A stretch of DNA of 21,682 nucleotides from JAUVXE01 sp964349355 (GTDB lineage Bacteria > Actinomycetota > Coriobacteriia > Anaerosomatales > SLCP01). The position numbers were made by a program, and so were the translations under genes. The notes beneath the pieces were generated by a model that saw nothing but the letters and a program-made list of their open reading frames with translations, did no database searches and was not told the origin of the DNA. Shown piece by piece: positions 16,678 to 21,682 of this stretch. Numbering within the stretch: the stretch's first letter is position 1; every line of letters begins with the position of its first letter. Location: assembly GCA_964349355.1 (NCBI GenBank), contig CAYGFZ010000035.1:1-21682 (forward strand), given 5' to 3'.

Positions 16678-17697
16678 TCAGAAGCCGATGGAAGTTTCGC
16701 GGAGGTGCTCCGCCTGTTCCTCGCCGCGGGCCGGATCGGCGAGAGCATCAGCGTAGATCCTGAACAGGGACACCCGGTGAACACCTCGGTCGCACTCGGA
16801 TCCGACGAGAACGCCCTTGTGGCCCCGCATTACCACAAGGTTCGCACCGTCGTCGGCGGGCATCGCCCCCATCGCGCTCAAGATCACGTCAACGCGATGT
16901 GGAGTGGTCACCCAGGCCTCGAAGGTCCGCACCGTCGTGACGTGTGGCGCCACCATCTGGGCCGCAGCAACACCCGTGAAGTAAGCCTGAACGCCGTGAC
17001 CACCGTTAGCCAGATATTGTGCCACCGTGCGCATGGTCGCTTCTGCACCGTTGTTGAGAAGGAAGCCCCGTGCGGTCACTTTGCGATCGGCCACTGCGTC
17101 ACGCGCGTACAGATCAAGCAGGCCAGCCGGATCCGTCACCCGCCGACGTGTCGCGGGTCCGCGACCCGAACGCTGCAACAAACCTGCGGCCTCTAGTGCA
17201 ACGACCGTGTTCTGGGCAGCCCCGAGCGACGCGCGACCCTCGGCAGCCAGGTCAGTGACCTTCCAGTCCCGTTTCGAGTCCGACAGCAGCGCGAGCGCAA
17301 CGCCACCTGCGGCGCCGCTCAGGCTGAGAGTCGTTGTAGACCGCTCGGGTGGCGGCTCGGCGTCGTCCTGGAGCCGTATGAGAATACTCGGCGTCATCAG
17401 CCGTACCCTGATGTGGCGATCGTCCATGTAGTTCGCCTCGGCCGCATTCAATTCTGCGAGTGCCTTTTGGCTGAAATGGCGGCCTACGATCACGGGCACG
17501 CCCGACGAAGCCTTCGAACGGCCGAGCGCCCGCTCAACTTGCTCGGTCCTTCCCGATCCAGCATCGACCACCTGTAGCGGGACGTGGTAGTCATAGTCGC
17601 CGTCGAGATCCACGGTGTCGCCCACTGCACGGAAGCGGGCGACCTCCGTTTGGGTCAGCCGGCGAGCAAGTTCAAGGGCATGTGTCTCAGCATCCAT
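16678..17697 (-). CDS. AbiEi-like winged-helix antitoxin candidate
   Basis: The protein has 339 residues. An N-terminal domain of about 120 residues is followed by a winged helix-turn-helix (about 125-185: LALLSDSKRDWKVTDLAAEG, then a recognition helix ending GLLQRSGRGP). The AbiEi-type C-terminal domain ends in SLFRIYADALADPARGEEQA, matching the VQLYLDLL...GRGxEAAE ending common in this family. The architecture, with the helix-turn-helix in the middle and a longer first domain, differs from the shorter abiEi at 9473. ATG 17697 is preceded by GGAG at five bases; an ATG 14 codons upstream is less likely. It forms an operon with the nucleotidyltransferase downstream. The element TGAAAATGG occurs twice around the start (17702-17694 and 17719-17711), perhaps for autoregulation. 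Confidence 0.75.
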   Translation of the reverse strand: MDAETHALELARRLTQTEVARFRAVGDTVDLDGDYDYHVPLQVVDAGSGRTEQVERALGRSKASSGVPVIVGRHFSQKALAELNAAEANYMDDRHIRVRLMTPSILIRLQDDAEPPPERSTTTLSLSGAAGGVALALLSDSKRDWKVTDLAAEGRASLGAAQNTVVALEAAGLLQRSGRGPATRRRVTDPAGLLDLYARDAVADRKVTARGFLLNNGAEATMRTVAQYLANGGHGVQAYFTGVAAAQMVAPHVTTVRTFEAWVTTPHRVDVILSAMGAMPADDGANLVVMRGHKGVLVGSECDRGVHRVSLFRIYADALADPARGEEQAEHLRETSIGF

Positions 17698-18144
17698 TTT
17701 CACTCCATTGCCATTTTCATTGCGCACTGAAAATACCACATGAGTGGAACTCGCGCTTTGCTGACACGGCCACCCCTATCTCCTCTCCGTGCGTTTGACC
17801 ACAGCCCAGATCGCCGTGGACAACCGCACCGCCTTCGGCCTCTTCAAGGGTCGAAGGCTCGGGACTAACGGTCGAGGGCGGTGAAGATCGAGCGCAGACC
17901 TTGAAATGCGGACGCAGGATAAGCGCCGCCGCTCAAGACGCGGCTCCGCAAAGGGAGCGCATCGCCGGCTAAGCCGGTGAGCAGCACAAACGCGACCTTG
18001 CCACCGCTAACCACTGTGAGCGGCTCCCGACGCCTTCTGCGAATTCTGAGCTGCTCGCCCGCAAGCACAGGGAGCCGCTCGGAAACGCGCGTTTTCGGCT
18101 CGATCGGGCTGCGGATCCGCTGTGCACCGGTGCTCAGCGAGTCA
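17698..18144. other. 447-bp structured non-coding stretch between the replication gene and the AbiE-like operon
   Basis: No convincing gene is present; a minus-strand frame of 180 codons (18407-17865) begins inside the replication gene and has an Arg/Ser-rich, shadow-like composition. Visible structure includes an 11-bp perfect inverted repeat GAGCGGCTCCC (18018-18028) / GGGAGCCGCTC (18070-18080) around a 41-base spacer. There is also a hairpin GCTCC-GGAGC (17943-17958), a hairpin CCGGC-GCCGG (17965-17977), and a 12-bp palindrome AAACGCGCGTTT (18083-18094). GCGGCTCC also recurs at 17940-17947. These may serve as terminator, origin or protein-binding sites. The promoter of the AbiE-like operon should lie near 17720-17760. 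Confidence 0.5.
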
Positions 18145-18993
18145 TCAAGGGGTGGGCGCTGCCTTACGGTTTGAGAGCACGGCCTCCAGATAGCGAAGCG
18201 GGGACTTCGGATCGTGCGACAGAGTGCTCTGTACGGCATCGACAGTCGCTGGGTCTCCGTATTGGACCGATAGCTCGAAGAGCCTGCGCGAGAGCGCAGA
18301 CCTGCTGAGCGCCGGATAGCGCTCGCACAGACAATCCAGCGCATCGACGAGACGCGTCGGCGGTTCCCCCGCTTCCCCTTCGATTGACTCACATTCCTTT
18401 GCATCACATTCGTTCAAATCACATTGACTTAGTTCTGATTGATTCTTATCACCCTTCGGCACTGCTTCGGCAAGGGTAGGTGAACCGTTCGGGTACCACT
18501 CGCACGGGCAGTTCGTGTGATCCAGGTCGCAGTGACGAGGCAGGTACTTGCGCACCTGGATGGTGTTAGTGCCCTTCACCGTCTCCTCGCGGGCATGAAG
18601 GCTCACGCACGCCGGCATCGGCAGGTGTGGCTTTGGGCCTCCGTTGACCGACTCAGCACCGACACAGACGTTCAGTCCCGTCTGACGCTTCCCGAAGCCC
18701 TGGATGTAGAGCAGCCGCATACCGCCCGCTGAGAACTCAATCGCCCAGCGAGCATCGAGGAGCTCGTCGCACCACCGCCGTACGTCCTCACGCGACGGCA
18801 CGGCCCCCTGCGCATCGGCCAAAAAGAAACCGCACATGCTCCTGACCTCATCGACGTCCATGCGCACCATGCCAGTGCTCTCGGCAAGCGCCTCAAGGGC
18901 AACGGCGAGCAGACGGGCTTCCGGAGACACCCGCAATAGCCTGCCGTCGGAGAAGACGTCGGCGCGCAGCATCCGATCAGAGAGGCGCCCCAT
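18145..18993 (-). CDS. Phage-type replication initiation protein
   Basis: The 282-residue protein has an N-terminal winged-helix domain (about 6-100: RMLRADVFSDGRLLRVSPEARLL, MDVDEV, a helix, then RLLYIQGFGKRQ). This closely follows the pattern of phage replisome-organizer or lambda O/DnaD-like proteins, in which 'leading helix, SPEARLL, EALLDELVEAGLI, YLQIxNF' recur. A Cys cluster (C155, C162, C164) may bind metal. A linker with the pentapeptides CDLNE-CDAKE-CESIE (191-205) separates a C-terminal helical domain (about 212-282). The linker codons are AT-rich and hold the iteron-like repeats listed separately. The ATG overlaps the excisionase stop (TGATG). Function is inferred from the N-terminal fold and context. 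A transcriptional regulator is the alternative. Confidence 0.65.
   Translation of the reverse strand: MGRLSDRMLRADVFSDGRLLRVSPEARLLAVALEALAESTGMVRMDVDEVRSMCGFFLADAQGAVPSREDVRRWCDELLDARWAIEFSAGGMRLLYIQGFGKRQTGLNVCVGAESVNGGPKPHLPMPACVSLHAREETVKGTNTIQVRKYLPRHCDLDHTNCPCEWYPNGSPTLAEAVPKGDKNQSELSQCDLNECDAKECESIEGEAGEPPTRLVDALDCLCERYPALSRSALSRRLFELSVQYGDPATVDAVQSTLSHDPKSPLRYLEAVLSNRKAAPTP
18389..18450. repeat. Iteron-like repeats and AT-rich stretch inside the replication gene
   Basis: On the plus strand TCACATT occurs at 18389-18395, 18404-18410 and 18419-18425, exactly 15 bases apart (AATGTGA in the gene's own direction). A 5/7 match TCTGATT follows in register at 18434. Bases 18416-18450 contain only 10 G or C in 35, in an otherwise GC-rich element. 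Iterons next to an AT-rich stretch inside the initiator gene are the layout of the lambda origin in gene O, so this is a candidate origin. The repeats also encode a pentapeptide repeat, so coding could explain part of the periodicity. Confidence 0.5.
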
Positions 18994-19199
18994 CAGTCCT
19001 GCTCGTCCTCGTCGCCCGCTCTGAGGCGTTCCACATAGGCCGCGATCGAGTCGGCTGGCACCAGGCTGCGCCGACCGATCTTGACGCGTTCGAGCTCTCC
19101 TGAGTCGATCAGTGCATAGAGCGATGTACGCCCCACCGAGAGAGCGCTCGCGGCCTCCTCAACCGAGTACAACACGCGCCGCATGGCGATGACGTTCAC
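18993..19199 (-). CDS. Excisionase-family helix-turn-helix protein
   Basis: The 68-residue protein is a single winged-helix domain of the MerR/excisionase (HTH_17) type. It has the pattern YSVEEAASALSVGRTSLYALIDSGELERVKIGRRS, then LVPADSIAAYVERLR, with the recognition helix around SLYALI. The start is GTG 19199, overlapping the stop of the XRE gene (GTGA), with AGAGG upstream; an internal ATG at 19184 lacks a site. Such proteins in integrative elements act as recombination directionality factors or as activators. Its stop overlaps the start of the replication gene, so excision and replication would be switched on together. Confidence 0.85.
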   Translation of the reverse strand: MNVIAMRRVLYSVEEAASALSVGRTSLYALIDSGELERVKIGRRSLVPADSIAAYVERLRAGDEDEQD

Positions 19200-19399
19200 G
19201 GCCGCACCTCTTCAAGCAGATCGGCGGCGCGCTCGACAGGCCATCCGAGACCCGCCGCGAATTTCGCCAGCTGGGCGGCACCCGGGGTGCGCTTGCCGTT
19301 GGTCGCCTCGATCACCGTGGTCTGGTTCAGGCCAGCCCGCCGCGCGAGCTCACTCTTCGTCAACCCGAGCCGCCGACGCTCCGCTTCAAGTCGCTGCAT
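19196..19399 (-). CDS. XRE (Cro/CI-type) transcriptional regulator
   Basis: This 67-residue protein is almost entirely one helix-turn-helix domain: LGLTKSELARRAGLNQTTV gives helices 2-3, then GKRTPGAAQLAKFAAGLGW gives helices 4-5. There is no separate oligomerisation or peptidase domain. The ATG at 19399 has GGAGG five bases upstream. It is the first gene of the XRE-excisionase-replication operon and faces the divergent zinc-finger/integrase operon, so it is well placed to control both through the 109-base region between them. Whether it acts as a repressor like CI or more like Cro cannot be told. Confidence 0.85.
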   Translation of the reverse strand: MQRLEAERRRLGLTKSELARRAGLNQTTVIEATNGKRTPGAAQLAKFAAGLGWPVERAADLLEEVRP

Positions 19400-19508
19400 A
19401 GGTCCTCCAAGTCAGTCATACGCATCATTGCGTGTCGTCCTTACTGTGATTATGATTGTGGCGAGGTTTCAGACGGGGAGTCAATAAGTTCAGCAGGGGT
19501 GATTTCGT
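19400..19508. promoter_or_regulatory. Divergent control region of the island
   Basis: This holds the promoters of the XRE operon (minus) and the zinc-finger/integrase operon (plus). A perfect palindrome ACGCA-TCAT-TGCGT lies at 19420-19433, between the minus-strand start site and the AT-rich middle, a likely operator position. On the minus strand TTGACT (about 19484-19479), an 18-base gap and CACAAT form a fair promoter. CATAAT (about 19455-19450) is an alternative -10. AGGGGTGA before 19509 is the plus-strand ribosome binding site. Confidence 0.5.
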
Positions 19509-20375
19509 ATGACCGCACCGGTGTCGGGCACGACGGCTTGGCCCACTTGTCGCGTGCCTTTACCTCAAGACCTCTGCCGGTGGCCTGACGTAGCACTGGA
19601 GGAACACGAGGAGGCGGCATACCTGCGCCGTCTGGGCCCTTCTGAGGCCTTGGAACGCTCCGAGTCAGCCGGCACCGGTCAGCTGGAGCCTGAGTTCTAC
19701 CTGTGGGAGCTTCAGGACCTCGATCTCGACGAGCCGACCGCCATCGCCGAGTTCGTATCGAGATTCGGGCCGCTCACCTCAAAGAGGATGGGGCGCAAGT
19801 TCATAGCCGCCGAGGCCGCCTACGGCATGCTGCGCGACCTCATCGGCAAGAAGAAGGGCGTCGGCTCCGAAGAGGTGCTGCCGCTCGAGGAGTTCCGGCT
19901 TGCTGCCCGCACACTGCGTGATGCCACGCGCGGGCTGCTCGCCAACGCCGGGATGTTGAGCGTGGAAGACATGGCGAGCGCCTGGGAGACGAAGCGACCG
20001 TTCGAGGCCGCGGATGGTGAGACTTTGGAGTTAGCGGCCGCGTGGGCCATCGACGTCATCAACGCCGGGCTGACCCCCTTTGCGCCGCGTCTCGCGTCCT
20101 CTAAGGCCCAAGGAGCCGACGAGGCTGACCGCACTCCCTGTTCTGAGCTCTACAACGTCATCTGCCTTGAGATCTTCAACGATGTTGCGGGAGGCTCGAC
20201 CTTCCGAACGTGCGAGAAATGCGGGCGCGTCTTCGTGCGCCAGCGCGGGCGAGCGGTCTATGGGCAGCACAAGCGCGAGGCTCAGCTGCGGTACTGCTCG
20301 AAGAAGTGCGCGAACGCGGCCGCGCAGGCGGCACACAGAGCCAAGGTCGCCAAGGCGAAGGGACGTGAGGGCTGA
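19509..20375 (+). CDS. Unknown protein with a C-terminal zinc finger, coupled to the integrase
   Basis: This is a 288-residue soluble protein. Residues about 25-200 are mostly helical and rich in Glu and Ala with no recognised motif. Residues 233-275 carry a treble-clef-like zinc finger: C235-x2-C238, a basic loop (VFVRQRGRAVYGQHKR), then C263-x3-C267 followed by an Ala-rich basic helix. It resembles the end of CGNR-type zinc-finger proteins, but the CGNR tetrapeptide reads CANA here, so I do not assign that family. ATG 19509 has AGGGGTGA six bases upstream. The stop overlaps the integrase start (TGATG), so the two are made together. A role in integration, directionality or regulation is plausible from context only. 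Confidence 0.75.
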   Translation: MTAPVSGTTAWPTCRVPLPQDLCRWPDVALEEHEEAAYLRRLGPSEALERSESAGTGQLEPEFYLWELQDLDLDEPTAIAEFVSRFGPLTSKRMGRKFIAAEAAYGMLRDLIGKKKGVGSEEVLPLEEFRLAARTLRDATRGLLANAGMLSVEDMASAWETKRPFEAADGETLELAAAWAIDVINAGLTPFAPRLASSKAQGADEADRTPCSELYNVICLEIFNDVAGGSTFRTCEKCGRVFVRQRGRAVYGQHKREAQLRYCSKKCANAAAQAAHRAKVAKAKGREG

Positions 20376-21517
20376 TGGGCAGCAAACGGGCGAACGGCGA
20401 GGGGTCGATCTATCAGCGCTCGGACGGCCGGTGGTGCAGCGCGATTGTGGCCGACGACCCAGTGACGGGACAACGGCACCGGACCGTGCTCTACGGCAAG
20501 ACACGCACAGACGTCCGCCATAAACTCAAAGCCGCGACCGAGCGAGCCGAAGCCGGCGGACCCGTGCGCGACGCAAAGGCGACCGTCGCCGCATGGCTGG
20601 CGCAGTGGCGCGCGACAGCCCTTGAGGCGTCCACGCGCAAGCCGACGACAAAGGAACTCTACTCATCTCTGTGTCGAAAGCACTTAGAGCCTGAACCGTT
20701 CGGCGCGAAACCACTGGATCGCTTGCGGCCGGTGGACGTGGACGCGCTCATCATCGCCCTACGCGGCAAAGAGTTGGCTGACTCCACTGTGCGCCAGGTC
20801 TACACGGTCTTGCGCCTCGCGCTCGACGATGCCATGCGCGACGGGCTACTCGCCAGCAATGTTGCCGCCAAAGTGAAACGTCCCAGAGTCACGCAAAGCG
20901 AGGCGCGCTACCTACCTACCGCGGACGTGAAACGACTCCTGCAAGCCGCCGAGAAGTCGCGGTATCACGCAGTTCTGACCCTCATCGCTGGCACCGGGCT
21001 GCGGAAGGGTGAGGCCTTGGCGCTCACATGGGCGGACATAGACTTCGCCGCAGCAACGCTCACGGTGCGCGGGACACTCTCACGGGTCGGGAACCAGAAG
21101 ATCGTGACCGAACCCAAGACCGAGAAGTCACGCCGAACCCTGCCGCTCTCCCCCGCGATGGTCGCCCTTCTGAGGCGTCATAGAACCTCACAGCGCGTCG
21201 ACCAGCTTCGCGCCGGCAGCGAATGGGCCGCATCGGGTCACGTCTTCACGTCTCAGCATGGAACCCCGCTCGAACCGCGTGCGGTACTCCGAGCACTGAC
21301 GACCGCAGCGAAGGCGGCAGGCATCAAAGGTGCAAACGTGCACACCCTGCGACACTCGGCCGCCACTGGCTGGATCGAGAGCGGCGTGAGCCTTAAAGCC
21401 GTTTCTGAGGCGCTCGGCCACTCCAGCATCGCGATCACGGGCGACGTGTACGCCCACGTCAGCGAGCAGGCAACGCGAGAGGCGATGACGCTGCTCTCCG
21501 ACGCTATCGGCGTCTGA
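20375..21517 (+). CDS. int: Tyrosine recombinase (site-specific integrase)
   Basis: The 380-residue lambda-type integrase has an N-terminal arm-binding domain (about 8-55: GSIYQRSDGRW, VTGQRHRTVLYGKT), a core-binding domain (about 70-170) and a catalytic domain (about 178-375). Catalytic residues are R210 (TGLRKGEAL), K248 (EPKTEKSRR), H323 and R326 (HTLRH), H349 (LGHSS) and the nucleophile Y359 (DVYAHV). All are present, so it should be active. It faces the intact tRNA-Pro, with its stop 110 bases from the core repeat, the usual arrangement for tRNA-targeting elements. The arm-binding domain predicts arm sites, matching the decamer repeats at both ends. Confidence 0.95.
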   Translation: MGSKRANGEGSIYQRSDGRWCSAIVADDPVTGQRHRTVLYGKTRTDVRHKLKAATERAEAGGPVRDAKATVAAWLAQWRATALEASTRKPTTKELYSSLCRKHLEPEPFGAKPLDRLRPVDVDALIIALRGKELADSTVRQVYTVLRLALDDAMRDGLLASNVAAKVKRPRVTQSEARYLPTADVKRLLQAAEKSRYHAVLTLIAGTGLRKGEALALTWADIDFAAATLTVRGTLSRVGNQKIVTEPKTEKSRRTLPLSPAMVALLRRHRTSQRVDQLRAGSEWAASGHVFTSQHGTPLEPRAVLRALTTAAKAAGIKGANVHTLRHSAATGWIESGVSLKAVSEALGHSSIAITGDVYAHVSEQATREAMTLLSDAIGV

Positions 21518-21535
21518 GCGCTTCGATGCAAAGCC

Positions 21536-21557
21536 CGTTGCTACACGCGTTGCTACA
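21536..21557 (+). repeat. Right candidate arm site: CGTTGCTACA in tandem
   Basis: Two copies of CGTTGCTACA with CG between them (21536-21545 and 21548-21557) are identical to the left block at 10683-10704. They lie just after the integrase stop and 70 bases from the right core repeat. Confidence 0.7.
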
Positions 21558-21573
21558 TTTCGGCTCGGAGACG

Positions 21574-21616
21574 GGTAGAGGGCCGATTTCGGTTTCCCGA
21601 AATACGGCCCTCTACC
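21574..21616. terminator. Long hairpin between int and tRNA-Pro
   Basis: The arms GGTAGAGGGCCG (21574-21585) and CGGCCCTCTACC (21605-21616) are perfectly complementary. An inner stem ATTTCGG / CCGAAAT with a TTTC loop continues the helix after a single unpaired A. About 19 base pairs form in total. It can end int transcription and could replace the native terminator for tRNA-Pro after integration. T runs are weak on both sides, so a binding-site role is an alternative. Confidence 0.55.
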
Positions 21617-21627
21617 TGCAAGTTCTT

Positions 21628-21682
21628 TGGTCGGGCTGACAGGATTTGAACCTGCGACCCCTTGACCCCCAGTCAAGTGCGC
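21628..21682 (-). tRNA. tRNA-Pro(GGG), 3' part, cut by the window edge
   Basis: The minus strand shows an anticodon stem-loop CTTGA-CTGGGGG-TCAAG with anticodon GGG at loop positions 34-36. A variable region, a T arm GCAGG-TTCAAAT-CCTGT, the acceptor strand CAGCCCG, discriminator A and an encoded CCA follow. The 5' half (D arm and 5' acceptor strand) lies past the window end. Bases 21628-21672 double as attR. Unlike the left copy, this one continues with proper tRNA sequence across the anticodon stem, so it is the functional gene. Confidence 0.92.

Larger units (their letters stand above)
10534..21672. mobile_element. tRNA-Pro-integrated mobile element with defence cargo
   Basis: The element is bounded by identical 45-bp direct repeats of the tRNA-Pro 3' half (10534-10578 and 21628-21672). 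It carries a tyrosine recombinase next to the intact tRNA end, an excisionase-like protein, an XRE regulator, a phage-type replication protein and defence cargo (Mrr, ISP-type methyltransferase, AbiE-like pair). There is no relaxase, coupling protein, T4SS, capsid, portal or terminase. By content it fits a phage satellite or a non-conjugative integrative element; which of these it is cannot be settled from one copy. Confidence 0.88.

Noticed and set aside
17865..18407. Minus-strand 180-codon frame overlapping the end of the replication gene
   Set aside because: Its first half is an out-of-frame reading of the replication gene; the rest is Arg-rich without motif. I cannot fully exclude a short real gene in the second half.
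10534..21682. ICE or complete prophage
   Set aside because: There is no relaxase, coupling protein, T4SS, terminase, portal or capsid gene among the frames inside the 45-bp repeats.
1..21682. CRISPR array or insertion sequence
   Set aside because: No regularly spaced 25-37-bp repeats and no transposase-like frame with terminal inverted repeats were seen; the short periodic repeats at 18389-18425 are iteron-like, not CRISPR.

Overview
The window looks like a high-GC (roughly 60-65 %) actinobacterial chromosome. The gene content (a PgsA-type synthase, a guanylyltransferase/mutase fusion, an actinobacterial-looking ABC-F protein, strong Shine-Dalgarno sites and frequent GTG starts) fits Actinomycetota, perhaps a Coriobacteriia-like lineage. 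The class-level guess is weak.

Left part, bases 1-8177, is ordinary chromosome. On the minus strand pgsA and a nucleotidyltransferase/mutase-like fusion form a translationally coupled pair, followed by the start of a membrane or secreted protein cut by the window edge. An ABC-F ATPase is divergent from pgsA. It converges on a coupled pair of flavoproteins, a BaiN/HI0933-like protein followed by a COG2509-like protein.

Bases 8178-10533 are a variable zone just downstream of the original tRNA-Pro gene. They hold a broken gene remnant between two imperfect 34-bp repeats, then a complete AbiEi/AbiEii toxin-antitoxin operon with a candidate operator, then the old tRNA-Pro terminator.

Bases 10534-21672 are an integrated mobile element of about 11.1 kb in the 3' half of tRNA-Pro(GGG). 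It is bounded by identical 45-bp direct repeats. The intact tRNA gene lies on the right, next to the integrase, and runs off the window; the displaced 3' fragment lies on the left. A paired decamer repeat (CGTTGCTACA twice, 12-bp period) lies inside both ends and looks like integrase arm sites. The control and replication module has an XRE repressor, an excisionase-like protein and a phage-type replication protein, all overlapping on the minus strand. Divergent from it are a zinc-finger protein and the tyrosine recombinase, also overlapping. The replication gene contains three AATGTGA repeats at an exact 15-bp period beside a locally AT-rich stretch, a candidate internal origin like that in the lambda O gene. 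No relaxase, conjugation, capsid or terminase gene is present. The element therefore resembles a phage satellite or other non-conjugative integrative element more than an ICE or prophage.

The cargo is defence. It comprises a second, differently built AbiE-like pair, a 1146-residue nuclease-methyltransferase of the type ISP/IIG kind without a visible helicase, and an Mrr-family nuclease one base downstream. A small ribbon-helix-helix-like protein sits at the left edge. Together the tRNA locus carries two AbiE-type modules plus a restriction-modification unit, which marks it as a defence hotspot.
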